Positions 34,229 through 46,764 are shown, numbered from the stretch's first letter. The stretch is DNA of 64,000 bases from Hydnum rufescens UP504 (GCA_014904985.1 MU129013.1:124001-188000); one strand, 5' to 3'. Program-made: numbers and translations. Notes: generated from the sequence alone by a model not told the origin.

Positions 34229-37200
34229 TCCATCCGCCAATACCTCCTTCTCCCCGACGCCTCTCGCTTCGACGCGAAAGTGGGACCGCAGAAGTGTATT
34301 CAAATAAAACCAGCCTCCGGATTTTATCTGTTGTTCCACCAGGTGTCAATCTATGGTGTTGTCCTTCCTATATTTGGATGAAGAAAAATGGGCAGAAATG
34401 CTCCGTTTTTGCTGGACCTTTTGGTGTCGTGTGCTCTCCTGTTGTTTCTCTCCTGACCCCATTGTTCTTTTCTCCCTTGGTGTTTGCTTCGCATCTGACC
34501 TATGCCCTATGCCTTATGCTTTCACTCTCATTTTCATTTTCCCCTCCATCAACCCACTACAACATTACACATACATAGTTACTCGTCTGCTTAGGGCAGG
34601 CGAGACGCCTAGGTGAACTCTGGGTCCCTGTTAATCCATATTAAACTTACACCCATGCCGCCATGCACTATTTCTCCCTTCCCCTTTAGTATCATTACAC
34701 ATACAGTCTACCCTTTTTATTATCCCAAACGCAAGGTTGCCTCCCTTTCTTTTTTCGCGTTATTTCTTTCCCTCTCACACTTTGTAATCGTTACGACCAA
34801 AGGAATATCGATCCTGACACTATCGGATTATTGGAGCTCCCCGACTCATAAAGAAAAAGACGGTAAAATTATTTACGTAACTGTAGGTACGGCGGTCGTC
34901 GTGAGATGCTATCGTAACGGTGGAGCTGTATTACTATATCACGAATAACTGATAAATCGGTACACACACTCACACTCGTTTATTACCAGTTGCGTCACAT
35001 CGCAAGCGACGCGCGATCGACTGCACTGATTTACTATCTGGGCGTCTGGACGACGACCGCCCGTCGTATCCGTCTCCGTCTAGTCGAGGATCAAATATTA
35101 TTCGCGACAAAATAATTGCATACTACGATAAACAATCGTCTCCAGCAGGCAGGCGATGATAATGATAACTATGAAGCGAGCGCTGGGCTCCTCCTCCGAC
35201 TGGTTTAGAAAACTACAACCGCCCTAGGCACCAGCGGAGGATGTGTACATATGCATTTACAGTATACCAGCGACATACATAACATAAAGCATTACGTGCC
35301 GATCATAGGCCTAGGGCGATTAATTCCACTACTAAAGCAGCTACAGGACCCTTGTCCAGATCACCGCTAGCCGGCTGTACGTGTTCGAATACTTACGCTT
35401 CTTCACAGTGGAGCCTCCCAGCGAGCGCACGTACAGGGAGCACATCAGACAATAGCCCTGATCCACGGACGCTTTTGCTCCCCCTGCTCCCCCCCCCCTT
35501 TCCCCCGCCTCTACTTGACCAATGAGGAATTCAGAAACATTTGGGCAAAGCACTAATTATAAATGAAATTCCAACTTTGCCGCTCCCTTCACTAGTACTA
35601 TCCCTATATCCATTCAACAAAGCCACTTGCCATCGGTATTTGCAAGTAGTACAGTCGTACCCTCACCACGTTCCCATCTTCCATTTTCACGTACCGTAGA
35701 TCCGGTTGATTACACAGAAAATATAGCACATCCTTGAACAATGCAAAACTTCGCTTCGCTTCACATGGACTTCTTGGTTGTGGCACACTCCCGGACATGC
35801 ACGCATATAGTACCCCCCTAACGTTAACCCCATCGATTTCAGAATGTGTACTGCGGTTGGAACACACACCCCATCATAGATGCATCGACATTTATGCATA
35901 TGCGCATATTGGTCTTCTCACACGCGTACGCACGGGGCTTGCTTTCAATCCCTGACAATTGTACACACATATTTATTGTAATGCCGGTGATGTATTACTG
36001 TATATTGGAATTCGTCCTGCTCAGGTCGCCTGCCCCCCTCTTATTATAGTTCCTACACTTTTACAGCCGCATTTCACCTACTAAACCACTAATTCAGCGA
36101 GAGGCCTGAGCCCCGACGTCCACCGACACACACACCCACCCTCCCCTTTAACGCGCTGCGCCCTCAATTCATTGATAAGTAAAACTGCGCAATCGCGAAA
36201 AGACCACCAGGACCGGGCGCATTTCATTATAATTAGGCAGAATAAACTCGCGCCACGCACCTCCGCGGGCGGCCCACCAATTTTTTTCTACAGTTCCTTC
36301 CACCGCCCCTTTTTTACGGTACAGTACAGTACAGGGCTTTTGGTATGCCGCAGGTTCTTCTCCTTCTTCTTCTTCTTCTTCTTCTTCCTCTTCATGATTG
36401 ATATTTGTTTATATGCGTGGCCGGGGGTCCATGTTCTTCACTCGAAGAGGATCAATGTAATTGACTAGTTCCCCTAGATCTAGATCCATAAGGCCATGCA
36501 CGTCCACATGTTTTGCGATGGGCCGGATTATATTTCCACACCAGGAACGATTTCCCAGTCATCCCGAAAAGGGGAGGGGGCTGGTCCTTTATTAAAATGG
36601 GCAGTGCAGTACAGCCAGATATGTCCAGCTGCCTCGCAAAAGGCATGGATCCTGACTTTACAAAAATTTGATATCAGTTCCTAGCGGCCCTTTCAGGGGA
36701 TCATTGGAGCCTCAGCTCTCGTGAATCTGCCACATGTTCCAACAAATATGTCTTTCTGCTCTGTTATTTGCATTTGCAAATGGGGTTTCAAGAGCTCCCG
36801 AGGAAGCCAACGACGAATGATCACCGTAAAAAAAGCCATCCGTCCCTTCTCGGAAAACGATCTCGATGAGCTCGCGCTCGGGAGAAAACGGTCCTGAGAC
36901 CTTCGATTCCCCCCTGATATGGCAACACCCCCTCAAGAACATCACATGTATATGAGAAATTATGCCATTCAAGTACTAGTATGACCGGCGCCTAAATCAG
37001 GGATTCAGGGGATTGAAGGGAAGGCGGCTCTGACAAAAAAAAACTAAGAGGCGATCCCTCGGACTCGGAATTAATTCGAGGGTACCTACTTTTCGAGAGA
37101 TCGGTTTTTTTTTCGATCAATATTAATTTGCCGCCCTAACGCCTCAGAACCCCACCTCCGATCCGTGGAATCCACGCCGCTATAAAACCACACACTCTAA

Positions 37201-39088
37201 ACTGTACCTGCCTGTTCGTAATGGCAGGCGATCCTGGTCTCGATACTTCATGAGCCAGAAACGAGGGGGAAACAACAGTACTCATTGGTAGTCCATGCCG
37301 CCGAGAGGGGCCCCTGTATTCACTTCACCGGCGGTTCCGCCATCAAGTCATAGATAGTTCCAGTTCTCTTGTTATGGGGAGAGGAAGAAGCTGAAGTGAC
37401 AGTGCCGAAGAGCCCCTTCGCCTCGAGAAGCAGTGATATCCGATTGTTTCTTTTCATGCAAAGGTCTCCCACACAATCTCCACAGCCATTAGCCTATCCC
37501 GATATATCGATAGCGAGATAGATAGATGCACATACCGGAAGACACACGATCTGCCACCCAATTAACAACACGTTATGCCCTTCAAAGCGTATCTGAACTC
37601 TCATTATGCCTGTCACAAGCTAGGCACACAGGCATCCCTATCCCATCCCATCCCCACCGCCACCCACTGTCGAAGCCCGAGTGTTCTCTCTCCCCTCAGC
37701 CTGCCCCCCCGTCGGTCTTCAGTTCGGATTCATAACCGACACGCATGAAATTCTATTACGCCAGCCGAGCGAGCCACCACCACTTGGGGAACAATTTCAG
37801 CAAGTAGAGCGGAACAACCCACACAGCCTATACCCACGCCACAACCGCACTCGCCCTCTCGATGGAGGCTCTCGGGCGGTCCGGGCCCGGGACCTTCAGC
37901 ACTCACCACGTTCGAAAACAACCCCGCACCTCGCAAAAATGGCGAACCCGAGCGAGCGGGCGAAGCAATCGACCAATCGGCGCGCGGTCCAGATCCACTT
38001 TGTCGTGATCAGCGGTATGTCGTCACATATCACATGGCTATCTGCGGATATAGGGCAGGGCCACCCTTGCCCTTGGCACCCCCAAGGAAATTGAATGTTA
38101 AACACACACCAAGGTCAGTACAATGAAGGGCGGGCATTCTATGAGACTGGTCAGACCCGTTATCCAGAAAAAGAGGGGTTGGTTTAGTACGTCTGCGTAT
38201 AGCTACTGACGCGTGGATCACTCCAGAGATCGTGTTAGAAGGACAACTAGTAACGATGTAAGAGAAGAACACGATACCAATAGTCTCATCATTGAAGGGG
38301 GGTTGGGGGTGATTTCCCCGCGTCAAGGAACTCACAAGGGGGTCCAGCATTCCAAAGAGTCCAAGAGAGTGACCGAAGGGGTGATGTATTCACAGCAGGG
38401 ATGTATCGAGAGGCAACTTCCTCAATGCTCCGTACCATGTTTGATTTCGTGGTCATTTGCACCACTTATTTGAAGAGACGGGAGATTATCAGACCGTGTC
38501 TCAACGTGCGCGTATTCAGCTCAATCAACTGTACTCCTCGCATTCGAATTCCATGCCGTCGACATCAGAGAGGGCTTGAGGTATCGCGATAGACAAAGTC
38601 CTAGAGATCCATCTGCGGTTCCCAGTTTAAAGAGAAGGTAAAACAAGAGTGTAGCAGTACTCCAGCTTGATGCTGTCATGTTCAAGGCTTAAGCAGTAGA
38701 CAGGTACAAGCGCCCGGCAGTCCCCGCTATTCAGTCAACTGGACCATCTCATCCCCTAACATCCAATATCACACACTGAGAAGGCTGGTAAATAGAGGAA
38801 GGGGTGGCAAAAGGACCAAGGTCGGAATAAAGGAGAATTCCCCCCCGAATGGGATCCATTATATGTACATACAGTGCTGTCGTCTTTCGTGAAAAGCGTG
38901 AATAGGGGCTAGATGGACAGAAGAATGGGGGACAATTCATTAGAAACCCAAAGAGTGCAGAAAGAACGAGAGAGACCGGAAGGGAAACCAGATCGGAAAA
39001 AGGGAAGGCGGAAGAGGACAGTAGTGAAACGCGACACCAATCGGATCACACCGTCTTAAATGATCACCACACCACGCCGGCTCTTCGT
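34229..39088. other. Gene-poor 4.9 kb stretch
   Basis: Only short unsupported frames on both strands. It contains pyrimidine-rich tracts, a C run at about 35490-35500, a TTC microsatellite, CACACA runs near 36125, and a TATA-like CTATAAAACC near 37182. The TATA-like site might mark a promoter, but no convincing coding exon follows. No tRNA or rRNA signature seen. Confidence 0.45.
36353..36394. repeat. TTC microsatellite
   Basis: About 13 near-perfect TTC units in the gene-poor region. It follows GTACAGTACAGTACAGG, a short CAGTA repeat, by some 30 bases. Confidence 0.85.
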
Positions 39089-39922
39089 TTATGACCACTC
39101 AGAGCTCGACCTGGGCGGCGGAAAATTGGTGTGTTTAAGAATTTCTCGGGATCTCTTGGGAAGATCATACGTACCAAGCTGGGTCTTGCATAAACGCACA
39201 CAAGACTTTGCTTCCAGTCTAAACGACATCCGCACCGAACGAGCACAGTACGGAGCACAGAGAGAATCAGGGAACTCTGCGAGTTCACTGGAAGGATAGG
39301 CGCTGTACGAACCTGCAGAAGCGGGTGACCAGCTACAATGCTCAAGAACCTCTCCAGGCCTTCTCGTCGGGTCTCGATCACTTCGTCACTGAACCGGTTG
39401 GTAAACACTTTCCCCGGGAGAGGGGGAATGTTGACACGGGTAGATTCACGCTCTAGGATGTCCCGGAATGCTTCAAAGTCGCTGTACCGCCGCCGAACCG
39501 AGGAATGGCGAAGCTTGAAGGCTGGGATGTTTGTCTAATAGCCCGAAGACCTGGGAATTAGGACTACTTCTGAGAGGACTCGTACGGCGCAGGGGGCAGG
39601 CACCTTGCACATGATCTCGTAGTCAGTGTACATCTTGCGACCATATCCTATCGGGAAGTGGATGATTAGAAACCAGGCAGGGGTGCAACATATGAAGTTC
39701 CAAGCAAACCATGCGTTTGAGGATTGCGCACTTCTATCTCAAGGAAGCTCTCGGGGACACTATACATTTCTTCAATCTGTCCGATTTCGTCGTATTTAGC
39801 TTCAGGATAGCACAGACTACGGTGCACAATATAGAACTCACAGTCTGAGCTCTTCCAGACAGCCTGTTTGATTCATCGAACGTACTCCTTGCGAATGGTG
39901 ATGGTGACGTTGCAGTCGACAT
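39089..39922 (-). CDS. SNX3: Sorting nexin SNX3/Grd19-like, PX domain
   Basis: Small PX-domain protein that binds PI3P on endosomes and works with retromer to recycle membrane proteins. Start [18 protein letters not shown] at 39922. Exons then give [11 protein letters not shown], the membrane-binding core with [14 protein letters not shown] (about 39470-39500) and [26 protein letters not shown] (39350-39420), then [12 protein letters not shown] and a last exon ending at a TAA at 39089. The RRYSDF basic/aromatic patch that binds the lipid is present. Introns are short with GT/AG ends. Size (about 160 residues) fits the family. The last exon is short, so the exact C-terminus is less certain. 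Confidence 0.9.
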
Positions 39923-40659
39923 GCTTACTGTGGTAAGTTTGGGAGTTCTCGGGTTTAACCGAACCCCCTAATTTTTAACCACGTAAAAGCAGAACGTGTC
40001 GGCGCAGTTCTGCTCAGACCATACTGACGAGCATGGGTTCCGTATCTGGCCCTTAAGCTGCGGATTTCGTACCGTGGGTCCTGTACACGCACTCTGTCTC
40101 ACTGATTCGTACTGTATTCTTCTACTGGATGCAAAGCTTTGGCAAATAAATACTTGCAGCCTGATGGAATATGTACTGTTCGTTGGTCCTAGTATGGGAA
40201 GAAAGTACAAAGAGTTTCCCCTTTGGGATCAGTCCTTAGTGCTGGGGGATATTCCTGTGGTTTGTTGGCCAAAGAGGATGCATCCTGTGCTTGGTATAAA
40301 TCTATTCTTGGCGGTTGGGAATCTAACCAGCACTGGGATACGGTGCAAGTATTGTCGAGTATCAGACCTCGTTCAAGGGGAGATTCCATGGATGCGACGC
40401 AATGGTTGAACGATAGAGCCAGACATACAACCCGAACATGTTCACTAGCAGACAGAGATCATTCAGAGTCATTTCCGAGGTCCTTGATCTACTGGATTAT
40501 TGAAAATGTCGCCAGTCCCGGCCAGCAAGTCCACGAATTCTTCTAGGAAAACTGCGAGAGCTAAGGGGATACTACATTCTTCTCTTATGTAAGCAATTGT
40601 ATTCATTGGTGTCCATTTTGCTTTAGTTTTTCGCGTTCGAGCTTGTATTCCGCCTCGTC
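39923..40659. other. Intergenic with a weak open frame
   Basis: A 137-codon plus-strand frame (39996-40409) has no known domain and ordinary cysteine/tryptophan-rich composition expected of non-coding reading. I see no splice pattern. Likely promoter DNA of SNX3 (minus) and of the next plus-strand gene. Confidence 0.4.
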
Positions 40660-41192
40660 ATGCAACCGATTCGATCTCTCTCCAGAACTCTAGCCCGACG
40701 GGACTTTTGCCATTGACTTTGTATCCCCGACGCGCACCCCAATCTAATCTCCACCATCCGCCGAAAACCCCCTGGTTCGTTGATCCCAACGAGGAGATTT
40801 GGGATTTTCGCAACGACGATGGTTCAGACACGACGACGTCAATACTCCCATCATCATCATATGCAGTAGCCCCCGCAGACGCGCCCCACCATCTCCACAT
40901 CTTGCATCGCCACCTAGTCTCCCTCCCCTTGCTTGAACCCTCTACTGTCCAGATCACGCGTCCCTCTTCTGAGCCCTCGTACGACGCTCCTCCTCCCCTG
41001 CCATATCGGAAGCCCCAGGGAAAACGACGGCGTGGTGGGACGCCGGACGCCGGTGAGGGCGTGGGTGACCCGCCTCCCTTATGGAGCTGGGTGGTCCTCG
41101 CCCAGGTGAAGCGCGGCGCCGAGGGCAAAGGGGCTATCGACACTGTCATCCAGAGCTCGCGCAATCTTGTCTGTACCCTCCGTCGTACTTAA
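40660..41192 (+). CDS. Small unknown protein, probable mitochondrial precursor
   Basis: The start MQPIRSLSRTLARR at 40660 is basic, rich in Arg and Ser and without acids, as expected of a mitochondrial presequence. After one missing base in a GGG run (40700-40702) the frame continues PLTLYPRRAPQSNLHHPPKTPWFVDP. It ends with a conserved-looking block PPLWSWVVLAQVKRG ... GAIDTVIQSSRNLV and a stop at 41192. I do not recognise the family. Without the one-base shift the reading stops after 18 codons, so either there is a read error or the gene is dead. About 177 residues. Confidence 0.55.
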
Positions 41193-41617
41193 AACTTCTC
41201 CCTAGCATAACTAATCGACTAGCCGCTTCAATCATGGGTTTGTTTATCTTAGCTTGCACCCACATATCCACACTTGGCGCTACGTCGGAAGTTGGCATTG
41301 GGACATACAACTAGCGACGGATGGGGATTTCTCGACGCCGGGGACTTTGCCTTGCATGTTCTAACATACGATGCGCGAAGGAAGTGGTTCTCAACTCGAT
41401 GACTATCACGCCTGACGAGAATGCACTTCAACCGAGTATGGCATGATCATCTTAGTCCCCGTTCACACCAAAGCAAAGAGCTCTCGAGCAGCACCATGAG
41501 GGACTGAGAAGGTGTCTGAACCACCATACATAGCTCATTCAATCACAGAGCATGCCAGGCCATAGTAGCGACGTGTATTAACATTATGCCAGTCAAATCC
41601 AAAAGGGCTATAAAATA
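41193..41617. other. Convergent intergenic region
   Basis: Lies between the stops of the small unknown gene (plus) and SPF45 (minus). No gene or RNA seen. Confidence 0.5.
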
Positions 41618-43820
41618 TCACCCATCAAGGGGCCCATCCAATAAATGTTGGGCAAAGATGGCCTCAGGGAAGTACCGTGCACGAACAGTACGTCCCCCAA
41701 AAAATCGGCCATCCAGTTCTCGCACGGTCTTCCACGCCCCCACAGGCCCAGCAAATTGGACGAAAATACGCACGGCTTCGTCATGGTTGACTGGAATGGG
41801 ATTGACGACATGCACAAACACACGATTGACCACGCCGTGCTTGCTACATTCATCGCCTGACCAACACCAAGTGAGCTTCGCGACACCTGGGCGGGATAAA
41901 TAGAGCAAGGACACACCAATCTCATCTCTCAGATCCTCAGTCGTCCGCGTCCTCGAGTCCCACCATATTCGAGAGTATAACGATGGTGCTCGGTTCTCCA
42001 TACCTCGCTCGATCCTCTTTGGTTCTTTCATCTTCGTGTTTATTAATAATCTTGGCCACCTTGCCCCCTCCTATACCTATTCCACCAGCAGGGACGGCGG
42101 CATTTCCGCTCTGGGTTCCCTTCGGGACATGCCCCTTTTTCACGCTGAGGGGTCTCGACCATCCCAGAGGCATCGACACCCAACCCTTGACCTGCTTTAT
42201 GGCCCCACTTAGCCATTCAGTCGCGCGGCGAAACCATGTGGATCCGGCCTAACGGAAGAAAGGAAGGCATGCTCAGGATACATGTTAAGGACGATGAGAA
42301 ATAATCATTGGACGTACTTGTCGTCGCTGGCTGGGGCTGGGAGCGGTTCAGTGCCGCCCGGAGTACTACCTGATGCTTCGGCTTGTTGTACCATCTGACC
42401 GAGACGAGCTGCAATAGCGGCTGCTGCTTCGCGCTTTTGCTTAATCTGGGCCTCCACGTCGGCGGGTAGAGAAGGTGGTGCAGTTGGGGGGTTGAAAGAC
42501 GGAGCGGGGACATCAGGGATAGTGGTAGGGGGAGGTAATGGCGGCGAAGGCTCTCGCTCAATAACAGGGCGGACTGCAGCCGTACTCATTGCAAGCCTGC
42601 GGAGATATGCTTCTTCTCCAGAACTGAGCGCAGGCGGGGGAATATGAGGGGGCGGGGATTCTCAGGGAATGGAGCAGGTCTGGTCGACATCGCTGCACGT
42701 CGCAGATATGCTGCCTCACCATCATCCAAGGGTACTGGAGGTGGAGGATATGAATCTTCATAGATGGGTTCCGGTTCCCTAGTACGCCAAGATTGCTGCC
42801 CAGGTAGCTCGTCGTATCGACCTGTAGGATGGGTGTTGGCGTGAAATGAAAGTCCCTACCCTCATCGAAGAGACGCACGTACCGGTCTTTTTTGGTCGCG
42901 CAGGATAGCGGTCTTCGTCGTCGTCGCTGTAGTCATCGCTACTGCCGGAATAACTCCTGCTGCGGCGGGACCTCTTCCGGTCGTCGAGACGGCGCTGTCC
43001 CTCTCGAGCGCGTATCCGCTCCTCTCGTTGCTTCTCCTTGTACACTTTGTATTCGTTATAGTCGTTGGGCCTTAAAGGATCATACTGTTCGTCTGGATCC
43101 CATGCGGGAGTGGAAGTGTTGTTATTTTTAGACTATGGCGGGCGAGGGATGAATGCAATCGTAAGCGATCGAACGCATTTGCGAGGTGAGCGAAGTCGAA
43201 AGGAAAGTTTAGTGATAGGGGATGATGATGATGATGAGCAACAACCTTCTTTCCTCTCCCGGATCTTTTCTTCGCGGTAGCGGCTTTGAAGCCATTGACG
43301 TCCACATCGAGAACCATTGAAGGGGGTTTAACCTTTTTTCCCCAGCCGGGGGCACCTGGGCCAGCTGACTCTTCGGGTTGTGCCACAGCAGCGTTTGCAT
43401 TGAGGGACGGAGGGGCATATATGACCGCTGCAGCAGAGACAGAAGAAGACGATGGTCCAGAGGTAAACGCAGCAGGAGCCGTTGTCGTTAAAGTGGTGAA
43501 TGCGCCAGCAGGAAGTCGAGGAGCACTCGGTTTAGGCTTGTTGAGGGGGGCTCTGCGGGTGGGAGCAAAGGCGAGAGAGGCCGACCAGCCTTACCAGAGA
43601 CAGTAGGTTCAGTAGGGGGGCGGGTTTTTGATATCATTCCGATAGCGCAAACCTGGGGTGACTTTACTCTCTTCTTCTTTGGATTCTTTCTCCTTGACTT
43701 GCGGGTTTTCGGCGGCGGCGGCACGGGGGCAGCCTCGATGATTGGAGCAGGGGGGATGCCCGTCGAGGACAGATTTATGCCCCCATAAAGACCTCCAGCT
43801 TTACGCCCAGGAGCAGACAT
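41618..43820 (-). CDS. SPF45/RBM17-like splicing factor
   Basis: Alternative-splicing factor that binds U2AF-family ligand motifs through a U2AF-homology domain. Start [15 protein letters not shown] at 43820. It continues through Pro-rich and RS/acidic regions ([20 protein letters not shown], about 42920) to a G-patch at about 42120-42235 ([18 protein letters not shown]). A linker with [19 protein letters not shown] precedes the C-terminal RRM ([40 protein letters not shown]). GRFFGGR sits where the UHM R-X-F motif should be. The frame breaks once between G-patch and linker, at an A5/G4 run near 42131-42140, where one extra base explains the shift. Stop 41618. Confidence 0.9.
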
Positions 43821-43902
43821 CAGGTTCACGAGCCAGAAGAGAAACTGTGACGGCGGTAAGGACTAAACGCCGTCTCAACTCCGAAGTCATCCTCAATGTA
43901 AT

Positions 43903-44510
43903 TCACAAATATCCCATTTCTTCATCCAAGATAGTTTGAAAGCGAGAGCCATCATAACGAGGGAATGGGGTCATAGACTCTACCTCGAGCGAGCGAATAG
44001 CCTCGACAAGGTCCCTATGGGTGTGACGAAATAAGGCACAAGAATGGTCGAGAGGTTTCTCAAGGGCTCTCACTCTAATCGAGCGGACGAGAGGTGACCG
44101 AGCCTGGCGAGCTCGCTGGCGAGTTCGTCTGATGGTCGTCCATTAGGGAGTTATTGGGTATGACGATGAGTGGTTTTGCGGCTCTCAAAACGTCCAATAT
44201 TGTCCCAGCCCCTGTAGGCGACGAGCGAGTGAGATAAGAATCGGCGTACAACTGGGAACTGACCTGCGTGACTAATGACGAGAGCAGCGTTCTCGACATC
44301 TTCCAACAGCGAAGGCTTGAAGGTAAATGCTGAGATGTGAATGCCTTCCTCAACCCATTCCTTTGCAGGCTGAGTCCAGTGACTGTTCCCATACTGGACA
44401 ATGAGACGTGTATAACCCCTCTCCCTGAAAGCATGTAGACAGTCCATCGTAAGTACAACGTCAACGAGGGCGTCGAAACGAGTCGATCCCACAGTGACAA
44501 GAGCTGCCAT
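43903..44510 (-). CDS. ALG13: ALG13-like UDP-GlcNAc transferase catalytic subunit
   Basis: With membrane-bound Alg14 it adds the second GlcNAc to dolichol-PP-GlcNAc on the cytosolic face of the ER, the second step of N-glycan assembly. Start [16 protein letters not shown] at 44510 (glycosyltransferase-28 C-terminal fold). LIVQYGNS and VISHAG...[20 protein letters not shown] form the UDP-GlcNAc site; an intron splits SHAG from GAGTI at about 44225-44265. The tail [20 protein letters not shown] ends at a TGA at 43903. Length about 180 residues, like yeast Alg13. It lies 82 bp behind the SPF45 start on the same strand. Confidence 0.92.
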
Positions 44511-44978
44511 CACGTGAACTCATTCCTCAATCCCTGTCCTTCCCATGCCCTCATTGGACTCTTCCAATTCTACTTCTCCGGAAACCTCGCCCTTCATGCA
44601 TGTCCTTGAATCCCCTAGCTAGAAATATCCAATGAGCATGAAGTATATATGCCGGTTCATTCGGCGGGTCGTCACAGCCACAGGCTGTGGGGATGGTAAT
44701 GGCATGATTACTGTGTGGCCTCGAAAATGGGGGAGAACTTGTTTTTCCATCCTCGTCGCTATGTGGTGCTCACAGATAACAAAGGACGAGGGGACAGGTC
44801 TATTCAACTTGAAGGAGGATCGAGCTGAAGTGCGTCCGTGCTCAAAGCGCATATTTGATTCTACGAGTCCCTTATCTCTCGTTCGCTACGTGAAACTGAC
44901 CTGACCGTATTCGCAGGGCCGCGACTCTTTCTTCCTCAGCAATAGAACGTAATCTGGGACTCCTAAACACAATCAGGC
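44511..44978. other. Intergenic between ALG13 and GST
   Basis: A 90-codon plus frame at 44632-44904 has no known domain. No gene supported. The start side of ALG13 holds a CACGTGA E-box at about 44511. The right end runs into a mitochondrial rRNA-like segment. Confidence 0.45.
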
Positions 44979-45028
44979 TTAACTATAAGGATCCTAAGGT
45001 AGCAAAATTCATTGTCCGCTAAATACGG
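44979..45028 (+). other. Mitochondrial LSU rRNA fragment (NUMT), I-CeuI-like site
   Basis: About 50 bases beginning TTAACTATAAGGATCCTAAG and going on through GGTAGCAAAATTCATTGTCC to CTAAATACGG. They match the universally conserved bacterial/mitochondrial 23S-type rRNA segment around the peptidyl-transferase region, not the nuclear 25S version, which reads differently at the CTCTTAAGGTAGCC position. AT-richness and the AAAATTC and TAAATACGG variants suit a fungal mitochondrial gene. A nuclear insertion of mitochondrial DNA is the simplest reading. The left limit is unclear. Confidence 0.72.
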
Positions 45029-46158
45029 GAGACGAACACATTGTCAAGGGAGTCCATATGTTGACTGAATGCCCTTAGTTCGCGTAAGAATAGCTTCCAC
45101 CCTTTTCTATTCCCTATCCAAGTCGGTGTTGTCAGAAACCTCATACACTGGTTAGATGTAAGACGCGCTCTTTTGAAGGCGGGGCTGATCGGAAAGGAAC
45201 ACAGGTCAATGACTGGAAAATGGAAAGAAAAGAGATGGAAGCCGACGTACAGTTGGTGGATCATTTCGACGTAGGCTTTGAGGTGCCTTTTGGTATCAAC
45301 CAACTGGGGAAGAAGCTGTATTGAGAGTTCCAGGGGAAATATCATCATAAAGTCAGCGCTCGTCGGATTGCTTCCTCCAGCGAAATACGTCTTCTCGGGG
45401 AGCTTGGAGAGGTGCTCCTCGATCTGGGGACGTTACGGTGATGTCTTGTCAGGCGAATGCGGTACTCCGCTCAACTGACAGTGAGGAAAATTTTACCATG
45501 TCAAGCGAACCTTCGATAGAAGGGTCTGCGGCCGCAGCAGAGAGCGTATTAGTGATGTAGCGGATCAATGGACGAAGCAGCCAGGGTCCTAGTTCTGGAG
45601 CGCGGTTCATGATGTACTTGAATGTGAAGGGTACCATCAAAGAGCCTTCAGAAAAGTGTGTGTCTGTTGATTCTCTGAGACCAGAAACGATGTCATATAC
45701 TGCAAGAGCACGCCCACGGATGCATACAATAGGTGTTGACAACGGCCGTCGATTTGCTTGTTTGTAATTTTCCAGTACTATCATACTTCTTGATGATATA
45801 CTCTGAGTATTGAGTGGAGTCGTATGCGTGCCAGAACAAGGGAAGCGATGACCGGTTTACCCACCAACAATGGCACCCGATTCGGCGAGGACGACATTTC
45901 CATCTGTTATCACGGGGGATTTCCCCATGGGGTGCACTGCACGGAGCTCGGGAGGCGCTTCTCCTGAGGGCAGACGAGGATATGCCTTGATAGTATACGG
46001 TATTTCGAGCTCTTCCTGCATATTTGAAGAGTGTGTTGTATGTCTGGGGATCAGTATCGGGTGTGTTGGAGACTCACGAGTAGCCAGAGAATACGCTGAG
46101 AGCGAGAATTGCCGAGGTGATGGAGAACAAGAGCTTCAGATTGCACGTTAGACGCCAT
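45019..46158 (-). CDS. Glutathione S-transferase, Gtt1-like
   Basis: Conjugates glutathione to electrophiles; likely cytosolic or ER-associated. Exon 1 starts at 46158 (MASNVQSEALVLHHLGNSRS, then RILWLL). The next exon, EELEIPYTIKAYPR, continues to PPELRAVHPMGKSPVITDG with the glutathione-site ESGAIV. Later exons give YIIKKYDS, EGSLMVPFTFKYIM, and the C-terminal helical domain IEEHLSKLPEKTYFAGGSNP...SADFMMIFPLE, then HQL joined to PAFKRA. Introns have GT/AG ends. The thioredoxin-fold N-terminal and all-helical C-terminal domain are both present. The C-terminus after PAFKRA is unusual, about 45 residues longer than expected, and its TAG lies in the mitochondrial rRNA-like segment; the true end may be earlier. 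Confidence 0.85.
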
Positions 46159-46461
46159 TCGAACGGTCACCTTGTGAATGATTTAAAGTTTTGATCAATT
46201 TTCCCTCCACCTTTTATAAAATAAGTGTGAGATAATGAAGCATAGGTGAACGGGGCGGGGGTGCCAGTGAATTGATTAGGGCATGAAAATATGTCAAAAA
46301 CAGGCGCGCAGGACTTCGGTGTTGTGACTAGTTGCTTCATGTATGCACTGCCACAAGTCGATTATGTCATCACCCTTTTTTTTTAATCTGCAAAGACAAA
46401 GACGCGGACCGCCTTAGAGGAAATTCGATGGTGGCTTGGACGTCTTGGACGTCTTGAGCGC
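46159..46461. other. Upstream of GST, no gene seen
   Basis: Promoter side of the GST gene and 3' side of the weak minus-strand frame. Contains a T run near 46377-46384 and a tandem GGACGTCTT near 46438-46456. Confidence 0.45.
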
Positions 46462-46764
46462 TTACGCGAGCGGAGCAAAACGGGTACTGGCAGAATAATT
46501 TGAGCATAATACATTTCCCTTAACGGTTCGGGTTGTGAAGACGGAAGACTTTCTGCTAAACTCTAGCGCCGCATCTAATGGCAGTGGGGAGGGAGGCTCC
46601 ACCGTGGATTTTCCCGCGATACTACAGAACCGGTGCGCCGCGGGAAAATCGATACCACCGGCGGCATAGATGTCGAATGCGAACGAATTGCCTGCAAGCG
46701 CCTGCTGCAAGCGTCCGGTTGGTTCTCTGCCGTCCGCAACGACCTTGACCATCAAGTGGATCAT
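46462..46764 (-). CDS. Possible small protein, unrecognised
   Basis: One 100-codon frame (MIHLMVKVVADGREPTG start) diverges from MET3. The segment GNSFAFDIYAAGGIDFPAAH looks protein-like, but I recognise no family and see no introns. It might be extended upstream by another frame to 46810. It is listed because it fills an otherwise empty 700 bp; it may be noise. Confidence 0.3.
   Translation of the reverse strand: MIHLMVKVVADGREPTGRLQQALAGNSFAFDIYAAGGIDFPAAHRFCSIAGKSTVEPPSPLPLDAALEFSRKSSVFTTRTVKGNVLCSNYSASTRFAPLA

Noticed and set aside
39996..40409. 137-codon frame upstream of SNX3
   Set aside because: No family, no splicing signs; likely chance reading.
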